Source: Marinibaculum sp040216765
Lineage (GTDB): Bacteria; Pseudomonadota; Alphaproteobacteria; Ferrovibrionales; Ferrovibrionaceae
NCBI GenBank assembly: GCA_040216765.1
Contig: JAVJON010000019.1
Coordinates: forward strand, 124,001 to 188,000
DNA: 64,000 nucleotides
Direction of reading: 5' to 3'
The notes beneath the pieces are model-generated. The model was not told the DNA's origin. It saw only the letters and a list, made by a program, of their open reading frames with translations, and searched no databases. Both the position numbers and the translations under genes were made by a program. Positions 1-9,836 of the stretch are shown here, in pieces. Position 1 is the first letter of the stretch; the number at the start of each line of letters is the position of its first letter.

Positions 1-1
1 G

Positions 2-544
2 ATCAAGCGCGGCTCGGGGTCCGACGCGGAGAACTACGACGAGGTGCGCTACGAGGGCTACGGCCCCGGCGGCATCGCGGTGATCGTCGAGGCGCTGACC
101 GACAACCGCAACCGCACGGCGTCGGAGGTGCGCTCCGCCTTTTCCAAGCATGGCGGTTCGCTGGGGGAAACGAATTCCGTCGCCTTCATGTTCGACCAGG
201 TGGGCCAGGTCATCTACCCGCCGGAGACCGCCACCCAGGAGGCGATGTTCGAGGCCGCGCTGGAGGCCGGCGCTTCCGATTGCGGCTTCGATGCCGAGGA
301 AGGGCATGAGGTGATCTGCGCCGCCGACGAATTCAACGAGGTGCGCGACGCGCTGGAACAGGTCCATGGCCCGGCGAAGACCGCCCGGCTGACCTGGAAG
401 CCGCAAAATACCGTCCTGGTAGATGACGAGAAGGCCGAATCGCTGTTCAAGATGCTGGATGTGCTGGAAGACAGCGACGATGTGCAGCAGGTCTACGCCA
501 ATTTCGAGATCTCCGACGCGGTCCTGGAGAAGCTGGCCGGCTGA
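2..544 (+). CDS. yebC: YebC/PmpR-family protein, 5'-truncated by the window edge
   Basis: The gene enters from outside the window; in-frame codons run from base 2 (IKRGSGSDAENYDEVRYEGY), a signature stretch of the YebC/PmpR/TACO1 family, followed by GPGGIAVIVEALTDNRNRT and a C-terminal acidic domain ending VLEKLAG. About 180 residues of the usual ~248 are present, so the N-terminal helical domain is missing. Family members act as DNA-binding regulators or as translation factors that relieve ribosome stalling at proline-rich stretches. The gene sits immediately before ruvCAB, its common position in proteobacteria. A GTG at base 44 is internal to the conserved region and is not the real start. 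Confidence 0.93.
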   Translation: MKRGSGSDAENYDEVRYEGYGPGGIAVIVEALTDNRNRTASEVRSAFSKHGGSLGETNSVAFMFDQVGQVIYPPETATQEAMFEAALEAGASDCGFDAEEGHEVICAADEFNEVRDALEQVHGPAKTARLTWKPQNTVLVDDEKAESLFKMLDVLEDSDDVQQVYANFEISDAVLEKLAG

Positions 545-595
545 CCCGCGGCCGGCGGGCGCCGGCTATGGTCGCGGCGTCGTGGTAGCGCGGCG

Positions 596-1108
596 GTGGT
601 AGCGCGGCGGCCGGTGCTGATCCTGGGCCTCGATCCCGGGCTGCGGCATACCGGCTGGGGGCTGATCGAATCCGAGGGGACGCGGATCCGGCATCGCGGC
701 CATGGCGTGCTGCATGTCGATGCCGCGCAGCCCCTGTCGGACCGCCTGGCGGCGCTCTATGCCGGACTGAAGGAAGTGGTCGAGTCCCTGGCGCCCGATG
801 AGGCGGCGGTGGAAGAGACCTTCGTGAACCGCAACCCGGTGTCGACGTTGAAGCTCGGCCAGGCCCGCGGCGTGGTGCTGCTGGTGCCGGCGCTGGCGGG
901 GCTTCCGGTGGCGGAATACCCGCCCAACCTGGTGAAGAAGACGGTGGTCGGCACCGGCCATGCCGCAAAGGAACAGATCCTGACAATGGTGAAGGTGCTG
1001 CTGCCCGGTTGCGGGGTCACCGTCGGCGATGCCGCGGATGCCCTGGCGGTGGCGATCTGCCATGCGCAGCACCGCCGCCATGCGGCGCTGGCCGGGGTCG
1101 CGCCATGA
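596..1108 (+). CDS. ruvC: Crossover junction endodeoxyribonuclease RuvC
   Basis: RuvC is a Holliday-junction resolvase that cuts two opposed strands of the four-way junction with RuvAB. The 170-residue protein has the RNase-H-like fold motifs: D13 in LGLDPGLRHTGWG, E73 in AVEETFVNRN, and D145/D148 in VGDAADALAVAICH, matching the four acidic catalytic residues of the family. The usual length is 160-175. A GTG start is chosen because an upstream ATG at 568 runs into a stop after six codons; the leader holds an imperfect tandem copy of a tggtagcgcggcgg element. The stop overlaps the ruvA start (ATGA), indicating translational coupling. Confidence 0.96.
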   Translation: MVARRPVLILGLDPGLRHTGWGLIESEGTRIRHRGHGVLHVDAAQPLSDRLAALYAGLKEVVESLAPDEAAVEETFVNRNPVSTLKLGQARGVVLLVPALAGLPVAEYPPNLVKKTVVGTGHAAKEQILTMVKVLLPGCGVTVGDAADALAVAICHAQHRRHAALAGVAP

Positions 1109-1746
1109 TCGGCCGCCTGGTCGGCCAGGTCGCTGACTGGGACGCCGACGGCGTGCTGTTCGACGTCGGCGGCGTCGGCTACGAGGTCGCCTGCGCGCCC
1201 CCGACCGTGGAGGCCCTGCGCGCGATGCCGGCGCCGGTCACCCTCTGGGTCGTCACCGAGGTGCGCGAGGATGCCTTCGACCTCTACGGCTTCCGCAATC
1301 GCGAGGAAAAGGTCTGGTACGGCGTCCTGCGCGGTGTGCAGGGGGTCGGGCCGCGGGTCGCCCTGGCGCTGCTGGCCACCCTGCGGCCGGAGGCCCTGCT
1401 GCTGGCCCTGGGCAGCGGCGACCGGGCGGCGCTGACCCGCGCGTCGGGCGTGGGGCCGAAGCTGGCCGCCCGGCTGGTCACCGAGCTGAAGGACAAGGTC
1501 GGCGCCATGGCGCTGGCGGGTCCGGTCGCCGCCGCCGCCGGCGGCGCCGGCCCGGCAGCACCGGCCGGCCCGCCACCGGATGCCGGCGACGGTGTCGTCG
1601 CCGATGCCGTGTCGGCTCTGACCAACCTGGGCTATGGCCGGTCCGACGCGTTCCGCGCCGTCGGCGCGGAGCGCCAGGCGCAGGGCGAGGAGGCCTCGCT
1701 GAATGCGCTGATCCGGGGCAGCCTGAAACGGCTGTCGACGCAATGA
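1105..1746 (+). CDS. ruvA: Holliday junction branch migration protein RuvA
   Basis: RuvA binds the Holliday junction as a tetramer and loads the RuvB motor. The 213-residue product begins MIGRLVGQV, shows an N-terminal OB-fold (residues about 1-65, with GVGYEV), helix-hairpin-helix motifs (GVQGVGPRVALALL and ASGVGPKLAARLV), an Ala/Gly/Pro-rich flexible linker near residues 135-160, and a C-terminal RuvB-interacting three-helix domain (VSALTNLGYGRSDAFRAV). The start overlaps the ruvC stop by four bases, and ruvB follows after 13 bases, so ruvCAB is one operon. The linker is more Pro/Ala-rich than in E. coli, as is common in GC-rich genomes. Confidence 0.96.
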   Translation: MIGRLVGQVADWDADGVLFDVGGVGYEVACAPPTVEALRAMPAPVTLWVVTEVREDAFDLYGFRNREEKVWYGVLRGVQGVGPRVALALLATLRPEALLLALGSGDRAALTRASGVGPKLAARLVTELKDKVGAMALAGPVAAAAGGAGPAAPAGPPPDAGDGVVADAVSALTNLGYGRSDAFRAVGAERQAQGEEASLNALIRGSLKRLSTQ

Positions 1747-1759
1747 GCCGGGCCGCGAC

Positions 1760-2851
1760 ATGACCGAGCCGACGGCGCAGGACCGCATGGTGAGCGCCGC
1801 GACCCAGGACGGCGACGGGCTGGACGCGGTGCTGCGGCCGCAGACCCTGCGGGAGTTCGTCGGCCAGCGGCAGGTCTGCGAGAATCTCGGCGTCTTCGTG
1901 GAGGCCGCGCGCCGGCGGCGCAGCTCCCTGGATCATGTGCTGTTCGTCGGGCCGCCCGGCCTGGGAAAGACCACCCTGGCGCAGATCGTCGCGCGGGAAC
2001 TGGGGGTCAGCTGCCGCGTTACCCACGGGCCGGTGATCACCAAGGCCGGCGACCTTGCCGCCCTGCTGACCAACCTCGAAGAACGCGACGTGCTGTTCAT
2101 CGACGAGATCCACCGGCTCTCTCCGGGGGTGGAGGAAGTGCTCTACCCGGCGATGGAGGATTTCCAGCTCGACCTGATCATCGGCGAAGGCCCGGCCGCC
2201 CGGTCGGTGCGGATCGACCTGCCGCGCTTCACCCTGGTGGGTGCGACCACCCGCCTGGGCCTGCTGACGACACCCCTGCGCGACCGCTTCGGCATCCAGC
2301 ACCGCCTGGAATTCTACAGCGTGGCGGAATTGGTGACGGTGGTGCGCCGGGCGGCGCAGATCGAAGGCGTGGCCCTGACCGACGATGGCGCGCAGGAGAT
2401 CGCGCGCCGTGCCCGCGGCACGCCGCGGATCGCCGTGCGCCTGCTGATGCGGGTGCGCGACTTCGCCCTGGTCGCCGGGGCCGCGCAGGTGGATCGCGCC
2501 GGCGCCGATGCCGCGTTGCAGCGGCTGGATGTCGACCAGCTGGGGCTGGACAGCATGGACCGGCGCTACCTGAAGGTCGTCGTCGTCGATTTCGGCGGCG
2601 GCCCGGTCGGCGTGGAGACCATCGCGGCATCGCTGTCGGAACCGCGCGACGCCATCGAGAGCATCATCGAGCCCTATCTGATCCAGCAGGGCATGCTGCA
2701 GCGGACGCCGCGCGGGCGGGTCGCGACCGCGGCTGCCTTCGGCCATCTGGGACTGCCCGCGCCGGCGCGCGATCCGGCCGCGTTCGCCGCCGCGCTGCAG
2801 GCGGACCTGCCGCTGGCGCCCGGTGCCGGCGATGGCGAAAGCGATGACTGA
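1760..2851 (+). CDS. ruvB: Holliday junction branch migration ATPase RuvB
   Basis: RuvB is a hexameric AAA+ motor that drives branch migration with RuvA. The 363-residue protein has Walker A GPPGLGKT (64-71), Walker B FIDEIH (residues about 114-118), sensor 1 GATTRLGLLTTPLRDRFG including the arginine finger, and a C-terminal winged helix (DFGGGPVGVETIAASL). An ~20-residue N-terminal extension precedes the conserved LRPQTLREFVGQ. The 3' end overlaps the next gene, a YbgC-type thioesterase, the usual junction between ruvCAB and tol-pal in Alphaproteobacteria. Confidence 0.97.
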   Translation: MTEPTAQDRMVSAATQDGDGLDAVLRPQTLREFVGQRQVCENLGVFVEAARRRRSSLDHVLFVGPPGLGKTTLAQIVARELGVSCRVTHGPVITKAGDLAALLTNLEERDVLFIDEIHRLSPGVEEVLYPAMEDFQLDLIIGEGPAARSVRIDLPRFTLVGATTRLGLLTTPLRDRFGIQHRLEFYSVAELVTVVRRAAQIEGVALTDDGAQEIARRARGTPRIAVRLLMRVRDFALVAGAAQVDRAGADAALQRLDVDQLGLDSMDRRYLKVVVVDFGGGPVGVETIAASLSEPRDAIESIIEPYLIQQGMLQRTPRGRVATAAAFGHLGLPAPARDPAAFAAALQADLPLAPGAGDGESDD

Positions 2852-3354
2852 ATCGGTGCCGGCAGCAGCCGACGGCGAAGGGCGAATCGATGGCGATCGC
2901 CACCTGTTCGACCTGCGCGTCTATTGGGAGGATACCGATGCCGGGGGGATCGTCTATCACGCCAATTATTTGCGCTTTTTCGAGCGCGCCCGCAGCGACC
3001 TGCTGACCTGCCTGGGAATCCGCCAGCAGGCGCTGCTGCGGGACAAGGGCCTGGCTTTCGCGGTGACCGGCATGAACCTGCGCTTCCGGCGCCCGGCGAA
3101 GCTGGAGGACAGGCTGACGGTCGCCACGCGGCTGGAGGCGCTGGGCGGCGCCAGCATGACCCTGGACCAGACGGCGCTGCGCGGCGGTGCGGAAGTGCTG
3201 GTACAGGCGCAGGTCCGTGCCGCCCTGATCGACCGCGACGGCCGCCCGCGCCGCCTGCCGGACCACATTTCGGCCGCATTCGCGCCAGTGGCCGCCACAC
3301 TTTCACCAAATTCTTCGCAGATTTCTGACACACAGCAGATGCTGAGGCGAGGGC

Positions 3355-3365
<11 letters not shown>
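2832..3365 (+). CDS. ybgC: Tol-Pal-associated acyl-CoA thioesterase YbgC
   Basis: This is a hot-dog-fold thioesterase that hydrolyses acyl-CoA or acyl-ACP and is genetically tied to the Tol-Pal complex. The family signature DTDAGGIVYHANYLRFFERAR is clear near residues 35-55, with its conserved Asp and Tyr, followed by LRFRRPAKLEDRL and a C-terminal strand. The C-terminus is about 30 residues longer than E. coli YbgC. Candidate starts at 2823 (GTG), 2832 and 2844 (ATG) all lie within the end of ruvB; 2832 is a compromise, and 2844 is equally possible. Its stop lies inside the start region of tolQ, consistent with a coupled operon. Confidence 0.92.
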
Positions 3366-4079
<714 letters not shown>

Positions 4080-4080
<1 letters not shown>

Positions 4081-4523
4081 TGGGAGCGCAGCTTTCGGGT
4101 GGCGGCGGGCGCCGGCGGGGCCGGCGCCGCGGCAACCAGATGAGCGAGATCAACGTTACCCCCTTCGTGGACGTGATGCTGGTCCTGCTGATCGTCTTCA
4201 TGGTGACGGCGCCGCTGCTGACGGTCGGCGTGCAGGTGGACCTGCCGAAGAGCGAGGCGCCGAACCTGCAGGGCTCCGACGAGCCGTTGACGGTCACCAT
4301 CGATTCCGCGGGCCTGGTCTATATCCAGGAGACCGAAGTCCCGCAGGAGGAACTTGGCCCGCGCCTGAAGGCGATCGCCGGCGAGGCGCCGGACCGGCGG
4401 ATCTTCGTGCGTGGCGACCAGGCGATCAATTACGGCCAGGTGGTCCAGGTCATGGGGGTCATCAACCAGGCCGGCTTCAAGCGGGTCGCGCTGATTGCCC
4501 AGGCGCCGCGCCGCGGCCAGTGA
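4080..4523 (+). CDS. tolR: Tol-Pal system protein TolR
   Basis: TolR is the partner of TolQ in the inner-membrane stator. It is an ExbD/TolR-family protein of 147 residues: a basic Gly/Arg-rich N-terminus, the conserved INVTPFVDVMLVLLIVFMVTAP membrane helix (residues about 24-45) with the proton-relay Asp, and a periplasmic domain ending GFKRVALIAQ. Start codon and tolQ stop overlap (TGATG), which couples translation. A 116-base non-coding gap then precedes tolA, the only real spacing within tolQRA. Confidence 0.97.
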
Positions 4524-4639
4524 TCCGGTGCCGCGCCGCGCGGCCCGGAATGTGCCGGCCAGGAATGCCGGTTGTGTAGAGATTGGGTGCAGGCTTGGCA
4601 GCGGTGCCTGTGCCGGTTTCGCCGTGAGGAAGTGCTGAC

Positions 4640-6091
4640 GTGCGCATCCGCGCCTATATCCTGTCTGTGCTGCTGCATGTGGCCGTGCTGCTGCTCACCC
4701 TGACCGGCCTCAGCCTCTGGCCGAAGGAACCGCCGGTGCCGGAGGAGACCTTCACGGTCGAATTCGGGGCGGTGGCCGAGCTTGAGCAGGTCGCCGAGGT
4801 GCAGGCGCCATTGCCGGAGAAGGACGTGCCCTTGCCCAAGGCGAAACCGTCCCAGGTGGTGGCCGCTGCGCCGTCGGCGCCGGTCGTCGACAAGGTGACG
4901 GCCTCCCCCGAGACGCGCCCGGCCGATACCGCGCCGGCCCCGAACATCCCGCAACCCCGGCTGAACGCGGAGCGTGTGCCCGAACCGCCGAGCCCGCAGA
5001 CGGTCGAGGCGGCGCGTGCGGCGTCGCGCGACGCGCCGCAGCCCTCGGCCCTGGCGGATTCTGTGACGACGCCGCGCCTGTCGACGGCGCCCGAGCCGGC
5101 GAAGGCCGATGCCCGCGCAGCGGAGACGGCGAGGGCGGCCCAGGCCGAGGGCGGTGCGCCTGCCGAGGAGGCTGCGCCGCGGGCGGAGGATGTGCCGGAG
5201 GCCGCGACGGTCAGTGCCAGCCGGGCAGCGCCGGCGAACAGCAGCAAGGCCGACAAGGCGGACAGCGAAAAGGTCGCCGCCCTGCAACCTGTCGAGAAGC
5301 CGCAGGAGCGGCAGCCCGAGCCGAAGGAACCGGTGAAGGCGGCGGAACCGCCGAAGCCCGTACCGGTTACCAGTGAGCAAGCCGACCGGGCGAAGGCCCC
5401 GGAGCCTGAGCAGAAGGCGCAACCGGTCAAGGAAGCGGCGCAGCCGGAACAGCAGGTTGCCGCCGTTCCGAAGGCGCCGGCAGAGCCGCAGAAAGTGGAA
5501 CCGCCGCCGCCGGATGCGGCGCTGACCGAAGCCGTGCCGCGCCCGAAGTCCAGGCCGAAGCAGTTGGAAGTGGCGACGGCGCCGCAGAAGACCCGGCCGG
5601 AGCCGCCGAAGACGGAAGACAAGCCGAAGAAGGACGATTTGAACCTGGATCGTCTCTCGGCCCTTCTCGACAAGCGGCTGGACAACAATGCGGATGTCCG
5701 GCGGGACGAGGAGAATGCGGCGCCGAAGCGGTCGGACACGGTGGTGCGGCAGACCCGCGACGCGCCGCTGTCCAGCACGCCGCTGTCGTCGAGCGAGCTG
5801 GCCGCGATCCGCGGGCAATTCGAGCGGTGCTGGAACCCCCCGACCGGTGCCCGGGACGCCCGCGACCTGATTGTCGTGGTCCGGATCTGGCTGCGGCAGG
5901 ACGGGACCCTGCAGCGCGAGCCGGTGGTCGTCAATCAGGGGCCTTCGGGCGATCAGTTCTGGCGTGCGGCGGCCGAGAGTGCCGTGCGCGCCGTGCGAAA
6001 ATGCGAACCAGTTCAGGGCTTGGATCCAGGAAAGTATGACCGATGGCGCGATATAGAACTGACGTTCAATCCACGAGACATGCTGGGCTGA
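4640..6091 (+). CDS. tolA: Cell-envelope integrity protein TolA
   Basis: TolA links the TolQR motor to Pal/TolB across the periplasm. The 483-residue product has an N-terminal membrane helix (residues about 7-27), a very long Pro/Ala/Glu/Lys-rich central domain (roughly 45-330), and a C-terminal globular domain with two cysteines (FERCWNPP and VRKCEPV) and the TonB-like VVRIWLRQDGTLQREP stretch. The start is GTG preceded by gaggaag. The gene is identified by architecture and position, because the central domain is low-complexity. The last 49 bases overlap the assigned tolB start. Confidence 0.93.
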   Translation: MRIRAYILSVLLHVAVLLLTLTGLSLWPKEPPVPEETFTVEFGAVAELEQVAEVQAPLPEKDVPLPKAKPSQVVAAAPSAPVVDKVTASPETRPADTAPAPNIPQPRLNAERVPEPPSPQTVEAARAASRDAPQPSALADSVTTPRLSTAPEPAKADARAAETARAAQAEGGAPAEEAAPRAEDVPEAATVSASRAAPANSSKADKADSEKVAALQPVEKPQERQPEPKEPVKAAEPPKPVPVTSEQADRAKAPEPEQKAQPVKEAAQPEQQVAAVPKAPAEPQKVEPPPPDAALTEAVPRPKSRPKQLEVATAPQKTRPEPPKTEDKPKKDDLNLDRLSALLDKRLDNNADVRRDEENAAPKRSDTVVRQTRDAPLSSTPLSSSELAAIRGQFERCWNPPTGARDARDLIVVVRIWLRQDGTLQREPVVVNQGPSGDQFWRAAAESAVRAVRKCEPVQGLDPGKYDRWRDIELTFNPRDMLG

Positions 6092-7533
6092 TTCCGGTCC
6101 GGCGGGCGACCGCCGCAATCCGGGCCGAAGGGCAGGCTGCGGCCTGGCGAGCCGGGCTGGCGCTGGCGGCGGCCACCTTGCTGGCGGTCTGCCTTCTGCT
6201 CCTGTCCGGTGCGGCCAGGGCGCAGACGACGGCGAACGATGGCGCGGCACGCGGCGATGACGGGCTGCTGCGCATCGACATCACGCGCGGCAATGTCCAG
6301 CCGCTGCCGATCGCGATCTCCGACTTCGACGGCAGCGACAGCACCGCCCGGCAGCGCGGCGCGAACATCGCAGCGGTGGTGCGGGCGGACCTTGAGCGGT
6401 CCGGCCTGTTCGCGCCGCTGGATCCGAAGGCCCATATCCAGCAGCCGCAGGAGATGCGGGGCTCGCCGAATTTCCGGGACTGGCGGGTGCTGAATGCCGT
6501 CGCCCTGGTGACCGGCCAGACCGAGCTGCAGGGCGATGGCCGCCTGCGCACCGAATTCCGCCTCTGGGACGTGCTGGCGGAGAAGCAGCTGACCGGCCTC
6601 GCCTTCTTCACCACGCCGGAGAACTGGCGCCGGGTGGCGCACCTGATTGCCGATGCGATCTACGAGCGGCTGACGGGCGAGGAGGGCTATTTCGACACCC
6701 GGATCGTCTATGTCGCCGAATCCGGGCCGGCGACGCAGCGGGTGAAGCGGCTGGCGATCATGGATCAGGACGGCGAGAACCACCGCTTCCTGACGGACGG
6801 CAAGTTCCTGGTGCTGACCCCGCGCTTCAGCCCGACCCGGCAGGAGATCACCTACCTGTCCTATTTCGGCGACCGGCCGCGGGTCTATCTGTTCAACATC
6901 GACACCGGGCGGCAGGAGCTGGTGGGCGACTTCCCCGGCATGACCTTCGCCCCGCGCTTCTCGCCCGACGGCAATTCCGTGGTGATGTCCATGGCGTCCG
7001 ACGGCAATTCGGAGGTCTATACGATGGATCTGCGGACCCGCCAGAAGCGCAGGCTGACCTACGATCCGGGCATCGACACCTCGCCCTCCTACTCGCCGGA
7101 CGGCCAGCAGATCACCTTCAATTCCGACCGGTCGGGCGGAAAGCAGATCTATGTCATGAACATCGATGGCAGCGACCAGCGGCGGATCAGCTTCGGCGAC
7201 GGCCTGTATTCCACGCCTGTCTGGTCGCCGCGCGGCGATCTCATCGCCTTTACCAAGGAGAAGGGCGGCCAGTTCCATATCGGCGTCATGCGCACCGACG
7301 GCAGCGGCGAGCGCCTGCTGTCCAGCAGCCGCAATGTGCAGGAAGCGCCGACCTGGGCGCCCAACGGGCGGGTGCTGATGTACTACCGGGAATCGCCGTC
7401 CGATGCGAGCGGCCGTGGCAAGAGCGCGCGCCTCTGGTCGATCGACCTGACCGGCTTCAACGAGCGTCAGGCGGTGACCCCGATCGATGCGTCCGATCCC
7501 GCCTGGTCGCCGCCGGCGCCCCTGTCACAGTAA
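6043..7533 (+). CDS. tolB: Tol-Pal system beta-propeller protein TolB
   Basis: TolB is a periplasmic protein binding Pal and TolA. After an unusually long positively charged N-terminus, a signal segment (LAAATLLAVCLLLLSGAARAQ, ending near residue 61) precedes the N-terminal alpha/beta domain (LPIAISDFDG, GANIAAVVRADLERSGLFAPL) and a six-bladed WD40-like propeller with repeated SPDG..I.F.SDR..N..IY.M units. The 49-base overlap with tolA and the long charged leader make the exact start doubtful, although no better in-frame start before the signal peptide is obvious. The stop is followed by 246 non-coding bases before pal. Confidence 0.95.
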   Translation: MARYRTDVQSTRHAGLIPVRRATAAIRAEGQAAAWRAGLALAAATLLAVCLLLLSGAARAQTTANDGAARGDDGLLRIDITRGNVQPLPIAISDFDGSDSTARQRGANIAAVVRADLERSGLFAPLDPKAHIQQPQEMRGSPNFRDWRVLNAVALVTGQTELQGDGRLRTEFRLWDVLAEKQLTGLAFFTTPENWRRVAHLIADAIYERLTGEEGYFDTRIVYVAESGPATQRVKRLAIMDQDGENHRFLTDGKFLVLTPRFSPTRQEITYLSYFGDRPRVYLFNIDTGRQELVGDFPGMTFAPRFSPDGNSVVMSMASDGNSEVYTMDLRTRQKRRLTYDPGIDTSPSYSPDGQQITFNSDRSGGKQIYVMNIDGSDQRRISFGDGLYSTPVWSPRGDLIAFTKEKGGQFHIGVMRTDGSGERLLSSSRNVQEAPTWAPNGRVLMYYRESPSDASGRGKSARLWSIDLTGFNERQAVTPIDASDPAWSPPAPLSQ

Positions 7534-7779
7534 ACAGCCCAAATTACCCCAGAAGTAGCGGCAGAAACGCAACAGCGCGCGACGAAGTGGTAAAGATCGC
7601 ATTGCCAATGCGAACCGGCTGGTGCTATCACCGTTATTACGCGCGCCGGCTCAATGGAACTTGGCGATCACGGGGGACCGATGGCCGGGGTACTTAGGTG
7701 CCGTGGGCGTGGGCCCGGCGTGGTCCGGTTTACCACGTGGCGCGGCTGCGTGATCGAGCAGTTAACGGAGATATCAGCC

Positions 7780-8274
7780 ATGCGCGTACTGTCCATTGGA
7801 CCCAAGATCCTGACCTTGTTTGCCGTTCTCGGCCTTGCTGCCGCGTGCGAGACCGCACCGGAGGCTTCCGGCGAGATGGTGAAGGAAGCCGTCGTCGTCG
7901 AAAGCGGCGTTGTTCCCGGGTCCGAGGAGGACCTGGTGCTGAACGTCGGCGATCGCGTCTACTTCGCCTTCGATAGCTATGCCATCCGTCCGACCGGGAC
8001 GCAGGTTCTCGACCGGCAGGCCGCGTGGATGGCCCAGTATCCCCAGAACAACCTGGTGATCGAAGGGCATTGCGACGATCGCGGTACCCGCGAATACAAC
8101 CTGGCACTCGGCGAGCGCCGTGCGAACGCCGTCCGCCAGTATTTGGTGTCCAAGGGCGTCGCGCCGTCCCGGCTGACGACGATCTCCTACGGCAAGGAGC
8201 GCCCGGTTGCGTTCGGCAACAACGAGGCGGCCTGGGCGCAGAATCGCCGCGGCGTTTCCGTGCTGAGCAACTAG
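7780..8274 (+). CDS. pal: Peptidoglycan-associated lipoprotein Pal
   Basis: Pal is an outer-membrane lipoprotein that binds peptidoglycan through an OmpA-like domain and is repositioned by TolA/TolB at division. The 164-residue precursor has a lipoprotein signal ending LGLAAAC with Cys23 as the probable lipidated residue, then an OmpA_C domain: NVGDRVYFAFDS, LVIEGHCDDRGTREYNLALGERRA and the C-terminal ENRRGV-like QNRRGVSVL. An in-frame start exists at 7654, but 7780 is preferred because it has a cggag Shine-Dalgarno sequence and directly begins the signal peptide. The 246-base leader may carry its own promoter (weak TTGCCA/GCTATC pair near 7602-7629). Pal is often made in excess of TolB. Confidence 0.95.
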   Translation: MRVLSIGPKILTLFAVLGLAAACETAPEASGEMVKEAVVVESGVVPGSEEDLVLNVGDRVYFAFDSYAIRPTGTQVLDRQAAWMAQYPQNNLVIEGHCDDRGTREYNLALGERRANAVRQYLVSKGVAPSRLTTISYGKERPVAFGNNEAAWAQNRRGVSVLSN

Positions 8275-8782
8275 CAAGACCTGTGTGGCGCGGCCCCGGC
8301 CGGCATTTGCCGGCGGGGGCCGCCGCTTCCAGACGACGCCGCTTGCGGCAACCGCGTACGTATACTGGCTGCAGCCGCGTTCCGGTGCAGTCGGGGCCAG
8401 CCGATCGCAGAACCGGCGGCTCCGGCACATTGCGCAGCGAAACGCGACCTCATGGCGCGGGACCGGGCCGGTCCCCGCTATTCTTTCGCCCGGCCCCAGC
8501 CACGGCCCGGCCGCCCGATGCATTGCCGGGCAGAACCGCTCCCGCTCCTCCTGCCGACTTCCGCTGCCGGCACCGCCGTGATCCGCGGCTTCGATCCCTT
8601 GCCGCTGCATTCCCGCGGCGGCCCGGGGCCGTGCCCGAAATCACTTGATCCCCGCCGGCCGGAAGGTGAACCTTGTCTGGCGGGTGGGCGTTAACCGGCA
8701 GGGGAAATGGGCATTCGGCAGCCGGCGGGGCGGGACCTCGCCGCGGCATGGCCGGGGCCCTGTGACATGGAAGGCGGCAGAA
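8275..8782 (+). other. Intergenic region between pal and cpoB
   Basis: About 500 GC-rich bases with no convincing gene. It begins with a strong stem-loop listed separately. Open frames here lack family resemblance and have weak starts. The cpoB frame is open back to 8645, but the signal peptide begins only at 8783, so the upstream part is taken as leader. Confidence 0.5.
8290..8323 (+). terminator. Stem-loop after pal, terminator-like
   Basis: A 15-bp GC-rich stem with one mismatch encloses an attt loop, 15 bases after the pal stop. There is no following T-run, so it could be an mRNA-stabilising 3' hairpin or a Rho-assisted end rather than a classical intrinsic terminator. Confidence 0.45.
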
Positions 8783-9799
8783 ATGCGGACCCAGATGCTT
8801 GTCTCCGGAAGGCGGACCCCGCCGCGGCTTGCGGCCGCGATCCTGGCCGGGCTGACCCTGGCCGCGCTGAACCTGGGGCTTTCGGAGCCGGCCGCGGCGC
8901 AGTCGGATCCTTCGCTGCAGGCCGTGATCGCCAAGCTCAACCGCCTGGAAGCCGACCTGAACAGCCTGCAGCGCAATGTGTACAGCGGCGGCCTGCCCGC
9001 ACGCGACGGCGCGGCGCCGGCTGCCCCTGCCGCATCGGGCGAGGTCGGCGGGCAGTTCTATGTCTATGAGGAGAGCCTCCGGCGGCTGACCGCGCAGGTC
9101 GAGGAACTTGCCCACCGGCAGCGCCAGATGGACGACCGCCTGACCCGCCTGTCGGAGGATGTCGAGTTCCGCCTGCAGGAGATCGAGGGCAAGCTGGGCC
9201 TGGGCGGGCTGGGCGGCGGCGGGGCGGCGGCAGCCGCCGCCACGACCGCCCCGGCGGCGTCCGCCACGCCGGCCACACAGCAGCTGGGCACCCTCAGCGT
9301 GGACAGCCAGACGAGCCGGCCGCGCGACCCTGCAGGGAGCGGTTCCGGGCGGTCCGCACCGCCCGGCGCGGCGACGGCCGCGCTGACCGCGCCGGACGAC
9401 CAGGCGGCGCTCAGCGGCACCCCGCGCGAACGCTACAATGCCTCCCTGCGGCTGATCCGGGTCGGCCAGCTCGACCAGGCGGAGACCGCCCTGCAGGCCT
9501 TCCTGAAGGACTATCCGAGCGACGACCTGGCAGGCAATGCGCAGTACTGGCTGGGGGAAACCTACTATGCCCGCAATGCCTACGAGCAGGCCGCGGCGGC
9601 GTTCCTGGCGGGCTACCGGAATCATCCGAAGAGCGCGAAGGCGCCGGACAACCTGCTGAAGCTCGGCGTGTCGCTGGTCGCGATGGGACAGCGGGCCGAG
9701 GCCTGCCCGGTATTCAACAACCTGCTCTCGGAATTCCCGGATGCGCCGCGGCTGATCCTCGACCGCGCCCGCAACGAGAAGAGCCGCGCCGGCTGCTAG
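8783..9799 (+). CDS. cpoB: Tol-Pal-associated periplasmic protein CpoB (YbgF)
   Basis: CpoB coordinates peptidoglycan synthesis by PBP1B with Tol-driven constriction. The product (about 338 residues) has a signal peptide ending LSEPAAAQ, a trimerising coiled coil (LQAVIAKLNRLEADLNSLQ and LRRLTAQVEELAHRQRQMDD), a long Ala/Gly/Thr linker, and a C-terminal TPR domain beginning ERYNASLRLIRVGQLDQAE and containing NAQYWLGETYYARNAYEQAA. The start at 8783 is chosen because it directly precedes the signal peptide and has a ggaaggcgg ribosome-binding sequence; upstream in-frame codons to 8645 look untranslated. It is the last tol-pal gene. Confidence 0.93.
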   Translation: MRTQMLVSGRRTPPRLAAAILAGLTLAALNLGLSEPAAAQSDPSLQAVIAKLNRLEADLNSLQRNVYSGGLPARDGAAPAAPAASGEVGGQFYVYEESLRRLTAQVEELAHRQRQMDDRLTRLSEDVEFRLQEIEGKLGLGGLGGGGAAAAAATTAPAASATPATQQLGTLSVDSQTSRPRDPAGSGSGRSAPPGAATAALTAPDDQAALSGTPRERYNASLRLIRVGQLDQAETALQAFLKDYPSDDLAGNAQYWLGETYYARNAYEQAAAAFLAGYRNHPKSAKAPDNLLKLGVSLVAMGQRAEACPVFNNLLSEFPDAPRLILDRARNEKSRAGC

Positions 9800-9836
9800 C
9801 CCGCGCGCGCCGGGCGCCGCCCAGGGACCGAAGCCG

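Noticed and set aside
4430..6250. A 606-codon minus-strand ORF opposite tolA
   Set aside because: Arg/Leu/Gly-rich shadow of the low-complexity TolA domain; tolA position and domain ends are clear.
8290..8323. Calling the hairpin after pal a definite intrinsic terminator
   Set aside because: The stem is strong but there is no T-run after it; it is kept as terminator-like only.
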